The notes beneath the pieces are model-generated. The model searched no databases. It was given only the letters and a program-made list of their open reading frames with translations, and had not been told where the DNA came from. From the NCBI GenBank assembly GCA_049607205.1, contig JBMYWH010000016.1:1-48228 (forward strand): a DNA stretch of 48,228 bases, in the 5' to 3' direction. Positions 27,831-34,559 of this stretch are shown here, piece by piece. The stretch's first letter is position 1. Every line of letters starts with the position of its first letter. The translations under genes were made by a program, and so were the position numbers. Source of the DNA: JBELHR01 sp049607205. Lineage in GTDB: Bacteria; Bacteroidota; Bacteroidia; Flavobacteriales; Flavobacteriaceae.

Positions 27831-28520
27831 ATGAGTCAAACCATATTGCATTTTAACAATGCATCGATCTATCAGAAAAGAAACCTTATCTTATCTAATG
27901 TCAATCTAAAGTTGAATAAGGGCGAGTTTATCTACCTTATTGGAAAGACAGGGAGTGGTAAGTCGAGTTTAATGAAAACACTCTATGGTGATTTGCCTTT
28001 AACTCAAGGTCAGGGAAGCATCGTGGATTTTGATTTGTCTAAATTAAAGACCAAGCAAATCCCTTATCTAAGGAGAAAGATTGGTATCGTCTTCCAGGAT
28101 TTTAAATTGCTTAATGATCGAACGGTTTTTGAAAACCTGAAGTTCGTTCTCAAAGCAACGGGTTGGAAGTCAAAAAAAGAAATGGAAGCTAAGATCAACG
28201 AGGTTTTAACCAAGGTTGGAATGCAGACCAAATCATTTAAGATGCCATTCAACCTTTCGGGAGGAGAGCAACAACGCGTTGCAATTGCAAGAGCTTTGCT
28301 TAACGACCCAGAATTGATTTTGGCTGATGAGCCTACTGGGAATTTAGATCCCAAAACCTCACAAGAAGTGATGAATCTCTTAGAAGAAATTAATCAATCA
28401 GGGAAATCTATATTAATGGCTACCCATGATTATTCACTTATTTTGAAATATCCTCATCGCATGATCAAGTGCGAGAATGCTTCTTTAATGGAAGTAAGAG
28501 CCAAGTCTGATTCCCAATAA
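27831..28520 (+). CDS. ftsE: FtsE-like ABC transporter ATPase
   Basis: The ATPase partner of FtsX, linked to divisome control and peptidoglycan hydrolases. With the ATG at 27831 (MSQTILHFNN) it has 229 residues, the usual FtsE length. The Walker A motif is GKTGSGKSS (38-46), followed by Q-loop VFQDFKLL, signature LSGGEQQRVAIARAL (142-156), Walker B LILADEP and NLDPKTS, and switch His in ATHD. An upstream in-frame start (27744) lies before the -7 box and adds a non-homologous 29 residues. No ftsX is adjacent; it must be elsewhere. A LolD-type export ATPase is the alternative. Confidence 0.85.
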   Translation: MSQTILHFNNASIYQKRNLILSNVNLKLNKGEFIYLIGKTGSGKSSLMKTLYGDLPLTQGQGSIVDFDLSKLKTKQIPYLRRKIGIVFQDFKLLNDRTVFENLKFVLKATGWKSKKEMEAKINEVLTKVGMQTKSFKMPFNLSGGEQQRVAIARALLNDPELILADEPTGNLDPKTSQEVMNLLEEINQSGKSILMATHDYSLILKYPHRMIKCENASLMEVRAKSDSQ

Positions 28521-28538
28521 TTAAAGTATTTAAAACAA

Positions 28539-28568
28539 AAAAACCGAAGCTTGAGGGCTTCGGTTTTT
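28539..28568. terminator. Bidirectional intrinsic terminator
   Basis: AAAAACCGAAGC (28539-28550) pairs with GCTTCGGTTTTT (28557-28568) around a 6-base loop. It ends both the ftsE-like gene (plus) and the barrel gene (minus). Confidence 0.92.
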
Positions 28569-28587
28569 CTTTTTATTTCAATTTGGA

Positions 28588-29217
28588 TTAATAAGACCAC
28601 ATAATTCCAATTCCAAAACTTATTCCTTGAACACCGTCTATAGTAGCATAGGTGTCACTTGAATTAGTTGAGTAATTATAAGCAGCATTTGCATATACTC
28701 CAAACCCATTACTGTAAATATATTCTATCCCTAGTTCAGGTCTTGCCATGAATCCCCAGGTTGGATCTTCGTGTTGGAAAATATTGAAATAAGAAACAGA
28801 ATTAATATAGTTTGTTCCCAATCCAATCCCTATATAAGGTTTGATTGATTCAGAACTGGATAAATAGTAATTCGCATGCGCTAAGATAGGAAGCTGTTTC
28901 ATTTGCCTCACCATGTCTGTATAGATAGACGATCCATCTGAGTCCGTATATACCGCTCCAGGAACATATTCTTCTAAAGTATTCCACCCTAAAGAGAGTC
29001 CAACGGAAACATTTCTTCTAGTAAAGTATCTATATTCAGCTCGACCTCCATTCACACTGGTTTTTCCAATGAAGTCATTAGAAAGAGGAACGTTGATGTC
29101 CCAGCTGATTAAAAATTGAGATTTGTCATAATAAGTATAAACTCGATCTCCTTCTTGTGCCATCATAGTGTATCCAAAGCCCAAGAAAATTGCTAAAGTA
29201 ATTAGTTGTTTTTTCAT
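28588..29217 (-). CDS. Small outer-membrane beta-barrel protein
   Basis: 209 residues with a signal peptide (MKKQLITLAIFLGFGYTMMAQ). The mature chain shows alternating strands and typical barrel glycine-aromatic segments (NYYLSSSESIKPYIGIGLG, GVYANAAYNYS) and ends GIGIMWSY. This fits an 8-stranded OmpA/OmpW-like barrel. The function is unknown. It follows the DUF4136 lipoprotein by 2 bases and ends in a terminator, so the two form one operon. Confidence 0.75.
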   Translation of the reverse strand: MKKQLITLAIFLGFGYTMMAQEGDRVYTYYDKSQFLISWDINVPLSNDFIGKTSVNGGRAEYRYFTRRNVSVGLSLGWNTLEEYVPGAVYTDSDGSSIYTDMVRQMKQLPILAHANYYLSSSESIKPYIGIGLGTNYINSVSYFNIFQHEDPTWGFMARPELGIEYIYSNGFGVYANAAYNYSTNSSDTYATIDGVQGISFGIGIMWSY

Positions 29218-29219
29218 AA

Positions 29220-29852
29220 TTAGTTTTGAATATATGGTGATTGGTCAAAAGCCTGGTCAATAGACTCTAAAGCTCTGTTTACATTTGTTTGTTCGTAACT
29301 ACTCATCACACCAAAATTGATGTCGTTCCAAATGGCACGAATATTTTGATTTTCTGGAGCGTTTTCTAGATCAAACAATTCAACATTTAAGGTTCCTACA
29401 TCATAAGTGTAGTAGCTACAGAATGGATAGTAATATCCATATCCTGGATAACCCCACCAATATGGAGGGTAGTATCCTGGGTATCCCCACCACCATCCAG
29501 AACAAACTTGCCCTAGATTTTTGTTTTGTATGATACTGGTCATGATTCCTAGATCAGGGTTTTGATCCCTTTCTACAAAAACATAACCTCTTTGATTCAT
29601 GTGTTCTTTGATGCGATTCACAATTTGATCCGCAACGTCTCCGACTAATATACTGTCGTTTGGTTTACTTGTGATATTGATAATAGTGTCTGAAATATGA
29701 TAAGTTTGGTAAGAACTGAAATCGGCTTCGTCGTCAAAGTCAGTGGCTACCACTAAATCATATTCCAACTCTTCTGTATTGGGATTCTTGTAGCAGGATA
29801 CTGCTAACATAGACCCAAGAATAAGAAGGGCGAAAAGTTTTAAGTGTTTCAT
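29220..29852 (-). CDS. DUF4136 domain lipoprotein
   Basis: 210 residues with a lipoprotein signal (LGSMLAVSC, Cys20). The N-terminal part (VVATDFDDEADFSSYQTYHI) and the following IVNRIKEHMNQRGYVFVERD fit DUF4136, a small cell-envelope domain without known activity. A remarkable middle stretch near residues 118-145 is almost only W, G, Y and P. It is first in a two-gene operon with the small barrel. Confidence 0.85.
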   Translation of the reverse strand: MKHLKLFALLILGSMLAVSCYKNPNTEELEYDLVVATDFDDEADFSSYQTYHISDTIINITSKPNDSILVGDVADQIVNRIKEHMNQRGYVFVERDQNPDLGIMTSIIQNKNLGQVCSGWWWGYPGYYPPYWWGYPGYGYYYPFCSYYTYDVGTLNVELFDLENAPENQNIRAIWNDINFGVMSSYEQTNVNRALESIDQAFDQSPYIQN

Positions 29853-29948
29853 AGTGTTTTAGATTGATTCTTATAAGTAAAAATAACAAAAAACTCAGAA
29901 TTCTGAAGGTTTTAAGCAAACCTTAAGGTATTTTAACATTTATTCCTT

Positions 29949-30716
29949 TTACTTCTGAGTAGGTTTCTTTTTTAATCCTTTACCCCAATTCGGATAATAC
30001 CTTAGTCTTAAGTAGAATGCGTTTATTGGTGCACTTGGTTTGAAGAATATTTGCTGTTTTTGCCAAGTAGTTTCAATTCTTACTTTTTGATTTCTGTTAA
30101 AGCTTCGTTCTATACCTAAAGAAAGTCTTGACTGTTCACCTATAGAATTACTCGCGTCGCTAGTGGCTCCGAAAAGTTCAAAACTCAAATAGGTTTTCCA
30201 CCAGTTGTGATGGTTTTCAAGCCATGTTCTGTAGGAATAGGAGAACGTGAATTTATATCGGACCCTGAAAGTGAAGTCAAAATTATTCTCGGTAGTATTC
30301 CAGGCCATTTGTTCTTCAAATCGCACGTAGTGGTTAAGTTTAAAATATTGAGTATTAGGCCAGTTTGTGCCTATTCCTTGGAAGGGTCTGAGTTCATAGA
30401 TGTCTTGTCCGTCTTCGGAATTTTCAAGGGTAATGAAATTTCCCACACCTGTGGTTAAATAATAGTGTTTAAAGGTTTTTTTTACCCCTGGTCGGACTAC
30501 GAAGCGGTTCCAATTATCTTTACTGAAATCAACACGATATCCTAAATCACCATAATAAATAAGGTTGTTTTCTTGCTCATAAGAGGGGTTTACATCAAGC
30601 CAAAGCTGAGAAGTGGATTGAGCATGGATCGAAGAAAGACTTGAGAAGCACATAGCAACAAGTGCCAAATGCTTGAGAGTCTGTTTAAAAGTTGAAATGT
30701 CGATGATATTACTCAA
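29949..30716 (-). CDS. DUF2490 family protein, likely outer-membrane barrel
   Basis: 255 residues. The best start is a TTG at 30716, since an in-frame stop lies a few codons upstream and no ATG gives a complete signal peptide; that start yields KQTLKHLALVAMCFSSLSSIHAQ-type export sequence. The body matches DUF2490 (SQLWLDVNPSYEQ, FKLNHYVRFEEQ, ending LRLRYYPNWG), a barrel-like family. A weak hairpin AAGGTTT/AAACCTT (29906-29924) downstream might end transcription. The function is unknown. Confidence 0.8.
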   Translation of the reverse strand: MSNIIDISTFKQTLKHLALVAMCFSSLSSIHAQSTSQLWLDVNPSYEQENNLIYYGDLGYRVDFSKDNWNRFVVRPGVKKTFKHYYLTTGVGNFITLENSEDGQDIYELRPFQGIGTNWPNTQYFKLNHYVRFEEQMAWNTTENNFDFTFRVRYKFTFSYSYRTWLENHHNWWKTYLSFELFGATSDASNSIGEQSRLSLGIERSFNRNQKVRIETTWQKQQIFFKPSAPINAFYLRLRYYPNWGKGLKKKPTQK

Positions 30717-30880
30717 TATTATTTACTTGCGGGTGATAAATATAAATTTACGGAAAATTTTCAAAAGGGGAGGTTTTGTTTTTGGGGATTTTTTAGGGTG
30801 ATATATTTAAAACGAATTGGTCCACCGTAAAAGATATTGTCTTCAGAGGATGTAAATATATGTAGGATTATTTTAGTAAG

Positions 30881-30914
30881 TTAAGTACTTATATGAGCTC
30901 TTTTTTAAGTACTT
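30881..30914 (+). promoter_or_regulatory. Likely antitoxin operator: two identical TTAAGTACTT palindromes
   Basis: TTAAGTACTT occurs at 30881-30890 and again at 30905-30914, 24 bases apart, each with the perfect palindrome AAGTACTT. They sit just upstream of the -7 box of the toxin-antitoxin pair, about two helical turns apart, as expected for autorepression by a YefM/Phd-type antitoxin. Confidence 0.65.
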
Positions 30915-30919
30915 TTTAT

Positions 30920-30927
30920 TACCTTTG
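30920..30927 (+). promoter_or_regulatory. -7 box TACCTTTG of the toxin-antitoxin operon
   Basis: TACCTTTG matches TAnnTTTG and ends only 4 bases before the antitoxin ATG at 30932, so the mRNA is predicted to be leaderless. The 12 bases ATTACCTTTGTA (30918-30929) recur exactly at the second antitoxin. Confidence 0.6.
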
Positions 30928-30931
30928 TACT

Positions 30932-31180
30932 ATGGAAACAGTAAATTATACAGACTTTCGTTCTAACCTAAAGCATTGGTTCGATAAAGTAATTGACGAT
31001 GTTAGTGATATTATTATAAAACGTAAAGGTGGTAAGGACCTTGTTTTAATATCATTGGATGAATACAATTCACTCAAGGAAACAACCTATCTGTTAACAG
31101 GAAAAAATAGAGATGTTTTATTAAACTCTATCAAAGAGCTGGAATCGGGAAATGGTGTGGAAAAAGACTTGATTGAATAG
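30932..31180 (+). CDS. YefM/Phd-family antitoxin
   Basis: 82 residues. METVNYTDFRSNLKHWFDKV, then IIKRKGGKDLVLISLDEYNSL and ETTYLL are the conserved YefM/RelB-Phd DNA-binding fold; the C-terminal tail should wrap the toxin. The ATG at 30932 is preferred over an upstream start at 30893, because the family N-terminus begins there and the promoter box lies between them. The stop is directly followed by the toxin ATG. The protein should repress its own operon through the AAGTACTT palindromes. Confidence 0.92.
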   Translation: METVNYTDFRSNLKHWFDKVIDDVSDIIIKRKGGKDLVLISLDEYNSLKETTYLLTGKNRDVLLNSIKELESGNGVEKDLIE

Positions 31181-31441
31181 ATGAAATTAATCTGGTCTAC
31201 GACTTCTTGGCAAGATTATTTGTATTGGCAGACTGTTGATAAGAAAATAGTAAAGCGAATTAATACGCTTATCAAAAGTTGTATGCGAACACCTTTAGAA
31301 GGGGTAGGAAAACCCGAAGCTTTAAAAGGAGACTTACAAGGTTATTGGTCAAGGAGAATAACATCAGAGCATCGATTGGTTTACAAATATGAAAAAGACC
31401 GGTTATTGATTGCAGCTTGTCGTTATCATTATGGGAAGTGA
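31181..31441 (+). CDS. yoeB: YoeB-family endoribonuclease toxin
   Basis: 86 residues. YoeB cleaves mRNA on the ribosome at the A site. The catalytic residues known from E. coli YoeB fall at the same positions here: E46, R65, H83 and Y84 (in KPEALKG, EHRLVYKY and RYHYGK). It is therefore expected to be active. It starts with no gap after the antitoxin stop (TAG then ATG), a standard arrangement. Confidence 0.94.
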   Translation: MKLIWSTTSWQDYLYWQTVDKKIVKRINTLIKSCMRTPLEGVGKPEALKGDLQGYWSRRITSEHRLVYKYEKDRLLIAACRYHYGK

Positions 31442-31451
31442 AATCTCTATA

Positions 31452-31600
31452 AATTGTAGTTGATGTGTGTTGTGCTGTAAGCGCAGAGAGAAGATCTATT
31501 AGTGAAGTTAAAAAGAGTTTTGGAGGAAGAATGGACTGTGGTGGAAATCCTTAAATTAGAACAGAATCTACAAGACCTTTTAAATCGTATAAGTATATAA
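31452..31600 (+). pseudogene. Collapsed copy of the downstream antitoxin-toxin module
   Basis: This stretch aligns with two separate parts of the module at 31708-32096. Its left part matches antitoxin bases from about 31728 (GCAGAGAGAAGA shared), and its right part matches the toxin from about 31990 (GAATGGACTGTG, then CAGAATCTACAAGA). About 190 bases between them are missing, and the join lies in a short GA-rich sequence present at both sites. No open frame survives. It is a decayed duplicate, not a gene. Confidence 0.8.
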
Positions 31601-31653
31601 CCTAAAATCTGTCCAAACAATTGGGGACACATCATTGAGTGCTATTTAATATG

Positions 31654-31668
31654 TTTATGTAACATAAA
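31654..31668 (+). promoter_or_regulatory. Likely operator of the second antitoxin
   Basis: TTTATGT (31654-31660) and ACATAAA (31662-31668) form a perfect inverted repeat around one base, 10 bases upstream of the -7 box. Position and symmetry fit antitoxin autoregulation. Confidence 0.5.
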
Positions 31669-31678
31669 AACTTTAAAT

Positions 31679-31686
31679 TACCTTTG
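31679..31686 (+). promoter_or_regulatory. -7 box TACCTTTG of the second antitoxin
   Basis: TACCTTTG matches TAnnTTTG, 21 bases before the ATG at 31708. The surrounding 12 bases are identical to those at the YefM-like promoter. Confidence 0.55.
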
Positions 31687-31707
31687 TAATAATTAAAATG
31701 ACTACTT

Positions 31708-31935
31708 ATGAATATTGAATCCACAAAATTAGAGTTGATGCATCTTTTACTGCAAACGCAGAGAGAAGACCTTTTAGCAAAGCTAAAAATGGTTTTTGAG
31801 GAAGAGCAAGAAGATTGGTGGAAGGAAATGTCTAAAGATGAACGAGAAGAGATTAGAATAGGTTTAGATCAATCGGATAAGGGCAATTATAGTACTAACG
31901 AAACAGTAATGAAACGTTTTGATAAATGGCGTTAA
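31708..31935 (+). CDS. Antitoxin-like addiction-module protein
   Basis: 75 residues, acidic and helical. The C-terminal pattern EIRIGLDQSDKGNYSTNETVMKRF follows the form seen in small addiction-module antitoxins (E-x-GL-x-Q-x-D-x-G ... E-x-VM). It is followed, with a 10-base overlap, by a truncated ParE/RelE-like frame, so it looks like an antitoxin left without a working toxin. I cannot name the family precisely. Confidence 0.75.
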   Translation: MNIESTKLELMHLLLQTQREDLLAKLKMVFEEEQEDWWKEMSKDEREEIRIGLDQSDKGNYSTNETVMKRFDKWR

Positions 31936-32096
31936 AAATTGTTTGGACACCTCAAGCTGAAAGAGGTTTAGATAAAGTATTGGAGTATTTAGAAGAAGAA
32001 TGGACTGTGATGGAAATCCTTAATCTAGAACAGAATCTACAAGATCTTTTATATCGCATAAGTAAAGATATAAATTTCATAAACCAACTTTATTAG
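31926..32096 (+). pseudogene. Truncated ParE/RelE-like toxin
   Basis: ATG at 31926 opens 56 codons: ALKIVWTPQAERGLDKVLEY and EEWTVMEILNLEQNLQDLL are the N-terminal beta-strand and helical hairpin of the ParE/RelE toxin fold. The frame stops at 32094-32096, whereas family members run to about 95 residues. Another frame continues for 13 residues past the stop without clear homology, so the 3' half with the active surface appears lost. It overlaps the antitoxin by 10 bases. Confidence 0.75.
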
Positions 32097-32351
32097 AGGA
32101 ATGCTTTTTTCTTCTGAAAATCTAGTGTGTTAGAAATTAATTTTTAGAGATGGACCCGCAATCATTAAAAAGTTGGTTGAAGTAATAAAGTGATATGAGA
32201 ATACTGCTTTTTTCGTTTAAAACTGATTTAAGCCCAATATTTCGGAACAAAATTAAAGTGTGCTTTTAGATCTATATCAGATGAATAAATAGCAATATAA
32301 AGCTTAAGAGAGGGGTGTTCTTATGCTAACAATGTTTTATTATAAGAAGGG

Positions 32352-32364
32352 GTGCCGGTGGCAC
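32352..32364. repeat. Small hairpin GTGCC-N3-GGCAC
   Basis: GTGCC (32352-32356) pairs with GGCAC (32360-32364) around 3 bases. It is the first of a series of small hairpins in this region. Confidence 0.6.
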
Positions 32365-32371
32365 TTGGGGG

Positions 32372-32468
32372 GCTGTTCCACCTGGCGGTGAAAGGCGCGT
32401 TTTTGTGCTGTTCCACCTGCGGTGAAAGGCGCGTTTGGAGTGGCTATTACATCTGCGATGTAAGGCGC
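32372..32468. repeat. Three-copy tandem hairpin repeat, about 36-base period
   Basis: Copies at 32372-32399, 32407-32433 and 32443-32468 share the form GCTrTTmCAyCTG, optional G, CGrTGwAAGGCGC. Each folds as a stem over a TGC or TGGC loop. Copy 3 changes both sides of the stem together (CACC/GGTG becomes CATC/GATG), and a C-A mismatch becomes A-T. That is covariation, so the RNA or DNA hairpin itself seems to be kept. Confidence 0.8.
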
Positions 32469-32494
32469 TGGAGATTGGTGTTATAGGAACATTT

Positions 32495-32519
32495 GAAATT
32501 GCACCTGTGGTGTAATTTC
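32495..32519. repeat. 11-bp hairpin, divergent fourth member of the hairpin series
   Basis: GAAATTGCACC (32495-32505) pairs with GGTGTAATTTC (32509-32519) over the loop TGT, with one G-T pair. The CACC-TGT-GGTG core matches the tandem repeat while the outer stem is unrelated. Confidence 0.7.
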
Positions 32520-32554
32520 GGGGTGGGGTCTAAAGTTTTTATGTCACGTCTTCG

Positions 32555-32575
32555 CTTCCACACCAATTGGTGAAG
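32555..32575. repeat. Hairpin with CACCAATTGGTG core
   Basis: CTTC, two bases, then the perfect palindrome CACCAATTGGTG and GAAG. The preceding CGCTTCCACACC is also found in both units of the adjacent tandem duplication, so this looks like a partial third unit. Confidence 0.6.
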
Positions 32576-32587
32576 TTTAGTCTCGCC

Positions 32588-32802
32588 GGGAGATAACTGT
32601 GTTGTTCCCGAGGGTCTCCCATCCTGTAAATGACTGCGCTTCCACACCTAACGGTGTCACAGGCTAGAAAGAAGAAATCCACTCAAACCTTCGCTAAGGG
32701 AGATAACTGCGTTGTTCCCGAGGGTCTCCCATTCTGTAAATGACTGCGCTTCCACACCTAACGGTGCCACAGGCTAGAAAGAAAAATCCACTCAAACCTT
32801 CG
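32588..32802. repeat. 106-base tandem duplication
   Basis: Unit A (32588-32693) and unit B (32698-32802) differ by three substitutions and one single-base indel. Each unit has a GGGAGA/TCTCCC inverted pair, the hairpin ACACC-TAAC-GGTGt, and one arm of the tmRNA terminator at its end. Only unit B has the complete terminator. Confidence 0.85.
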
Positions 32803-32820
32803 GCTTGGTGGATTTTTTTT
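32782..32820 (-). terminator. Intrinsic terminator of tmRNA
   Basis: AAAAATCCAC (32782-32791) pairs with GTGGATTTTT (32808-32817), with a partly paired inner CAA-CC/GG-TTG stem. On the minus strand the stem is followed by TTTTTCTTTC. A T run of 8 on the plus side would allow action in both directions. Confidence 0.8.
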
Positions 32821-32864
32821 CTTTCTATCCTGAGCCCTACGGGCTGGAAGCTTGCGCTTAATTG

Positions 32865-33256
32865 TGGAGACGCCGGGAATCGAACCCGGGTCCAAACGAG
32901 CAACCGCAAAGGTTTCTACATGCTTAGTTTTTAATTAATTTTCGATGATAAGCTGACTAAAAACAATCCACTTAAAACTTAGCTTCTTTAGTTTCGATCC
33001 TGCTGCGAAGCTCAACTGGATCTAGGTTTACTTTTACGACACCTCAAATTGGAACGCCATAAACCAAGGCTTTCTGGAGGTGTAAAGCTTTCTCACCTTG
33101 TGAGACTAGGCCAATCCTACTATGATTCGGAATTAGGCAGCTAAAGCGTAATTATTTTCGCCGTTTAAAAAGTGTGAAACTAAGATTAACGAGATTTGTT
33201 TCGTTTCTCGACATGCTTACTTATTGATTTTCCCGCTGTCAAAACCAGTCGTCCCC
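32865..33256 (-). ncRNA. ssrA: Transfer-messenger RNA (tmRNA)
   Basis: tmRNA rescues ribosomes stalled on broken mRNA and tags the product for proteolysis. The mature 5' end reads GGGGACGACTGGTTTTGACA (33256 downward). The 3' end is an alanine-tRNA-like domain: a T-arm with GGTTCGATTCC and the terminal CCA at 32865. The tag frame on the minus strand (33162-33133) reads GENNYALAA then TAA, the common Bacteroidota tag. The length of about 392 bases includes pseudoknot regions. It borders the accessory region; I see no duplicated 3' end that would mark an attachment site. Confidence 0.96.
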
Positions 33257-33269
33257 AAAAAGTAGAATG

Positions 33270-33277
33270 CAAATTTA
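33270..33277 (-). promoter_or_regulatory. Candidate ssrA -7 box TAAATTTG
   Basis: On the minus strand TAAATTTG (33277-33270) matches TAnnTTTG and ends 13 bases before the mature tmRNA 5' end, leaving a short precursor segment to be removed. Confidence 0.55.
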
Positions 33278-33346
33278 GAAAAATCTTGCGATAAATCGTT
33301 TTAAATTATCTGTATATTGTACTCCATAAACAAAATCCAAGTAACA

Positions 33347-34549
33347 ATGAAACTAGGAATTATTCGAGAACGTAAAAACCCACCTGATAAAAGGGTAGTT
33401 CTTTCTCCAGAGGCTTGTAAAATGCTTCAAAAGGAATATCCTTCCTTAGAGATTATAGTCGAGCCTTCACCGATACGTACTTTTAAAGATCAGCAATACA
33501 TGGATGCTGGGATTCAAGTAGGTGACGTAGGGGATTGCGAGGTTTTAGTTGGAGTAAAAGAAGTTCCAATTGAGAATTTAATCCCTAATAAGAAATACTT
33601 TTTCTTTTCTCATACTATTAAAAAGCAACCATATAACAGAAAATTATTGCAGGCTGTTGTTGAAAACGATATTCAATTATTTGATCATGAAGTCTTGACT
33701 AATGAACAAGGACAGCGTGTTGTTGCTTTCGGACGTTATGCCGGAATCGTCGGAGCCTTTAATGGGATTCGTGCTTATGGATTGAAAAAAGCCTTGTTTG
33801 TTTTACCTAAAGCTGAGGATTTTGTCGATCAAAAGGCCTTAATAAGTGCTTTGAGGAAAGTTGATTTAGGTCCTGCCAGAATTGTTTTAACCGGAAAGGG
33901 GAGAGTTGGTAATGGAGCAAAAGAAATGTTGGATGGAATGGGAATCAAGGAGCTTAGTTCTGATGATTTTCTAAATAATCAGTATCCACATGCGGTCTAT
34001 ACGCAGATTGATGTTTTAGATTACAACAAGCGCAAGGATGGACAGCTAAAGGATAAAGAGGATTTTTTTAAGAATCCACAGGACTATGAATCGGACTTTA
34101 TGAAATATGCCGAATCTTCGGATTTCTTTATTGCAGGACATTTCTTCGGTGATGGTTCGCCGTATTTGTTTACAAGAGAAGATGCAAAAAGACCTGAGTT
34201 CAAAATAGAAGTTATCGCTGATGTTTCTTGTGATATTGATGGTCCGGTAGCCTCAACAATTCGACCTTCTACTATAGAAGATCCTATATATGGATATAAT
34301 CCCCAAACTGAAAAAGAGGACGATTATCGAAAACTAGGGGTGATCACCGTTATGGCAGTTGATAATTTACCTTGTGAATTGCCTCAGGATGCCTCGGTTG
34401 GTTTCGGAGAACAGTTTTCTAAAAATGTTATTCCAGCTTTATTGGATGGGGATCAAAGCGGAATTCTCGAGCGTGCTCGAATGACTAAAAATAAATCACT
34501 AACCCCTCGTTACAGCTATTTAAGTGATTATTTAGCCGGTAAGGAATAA
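33347..34549 (+). CDS. Saccharopine/alanine dehydrogenase-like NAD(P) oxidoreductase
   Basis: 400 residues with ATG 33347 (MKLGIIRERKNPPDKRVVLS), preferred over a TTG 10 codons upstream. The N-terminal AlaDH/PNT-type domain has K71 in GVKEVP and H89 in FFSHTIKKQ, the pair used by lysine-forming saccharopine dehydrogenase (Lys1 family). FGRYAGIVGAFNGIRAYG also matches that family. The dinucleotide loop is LTGKGRVGNGA. The reaction could be saccharopine to lysine, or a related amino-acid oxidation; sequence alone does not decide. It begins a four-gene run with two M28 peptidases and mpl. Confidence 0.8.
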   Translation: MKLGIIRERKNPPDKRVVLSPEACKMLQKEYPSLEIIVEPSPIRTFKDQQYMDAGIQVGDVGDCEVLVGVKEVPIENLIPNKKYFFFSHTIKKQPYNRKLLQAVVENDIQLFDHEVLTNEQGQRVVAFGRYAGIVGAFNGIRAYGLKKALFVLPKAEDFVDQKALISALRKVDLGPARIVLTGKGRVGNGAKEMLDGMGIKELSSDDFLNNQYPHAVYTQIDVLDYNKRKDGQLKDKEDFFKNPQDYESDFMKYAESSDFFIAGHFFGDGSPYLFTREDAKRPEFKIEVIADVSCDIDGPVASTIRPSTIEDPIYGYNPQTEKEDDYRKLGVITVMAVDNLPCELPQDASVGFGEQFSKNVIPALLDGDQSGILERARMTKNKSLTPRYSYLSDYLAGKE

Positions 34550-34559
34550 ACTTTTGAAT

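Larger units (their letters stand above)
32097..32864. other. Gene-free accessory stretch with repeats
   Basis: No convincing gene lies in these 768 bases. 32097-32345 is plain AT-rich sequence with broken frames. 32350-32575 is a field of short hairpins. 32588-32802 is a 106-base tandem duplication. The end is the tmRNA terminator and a small GC hairpin (AGCCC, loop TAC, GGGCT near 32833-32845). The GC content is visibly higher than in flanking genes between about 32350 and 32860. Confidence 0.7.

Noticed and set aside
32352..32468. Tandem hairpins as a CRISPR array
   Set aside because: Only three units, spacers of 7-9 bases, imperfect repeats and no cas genes.
32581..32592. CGCCGGGA shared with the tmRNA 3' end as an attachment-site duplicate
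   Set aside because: Only eight bases match, far shorter than an att core, and no integrase is present.
32590..32640. Similarity of minus-strand GGATGGGAGACC plus GGGAA to the 3' part of eukaryotic 5S rRNA
   Set aside because: The match is short, the rest of 5S rRNA is missing, and the bacterial context gives no reason for it. An Infernal/Rfam scan would settle it.
32447..32647. 66-codon minus-strand frame in the repeat region
   Set aside because: It follows the hairpins and duplicated unit, with no protein-like composition or known family.
32694..32909. 71-codon minus-strand frame across the tmRNA 3' end
   Set aside because: It includes TRVRFPASP, the usual false translation of a tRNA-like 3' end, and continues through the tandem duplication and terminator. 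It is tmRNA, not protein.
32740..32934. 64-codon plus-strand frame over the same place
   Set aside because: It reads the antisense of tmRNA and terminator (GNRTRVQTSN is the other usual false motif).
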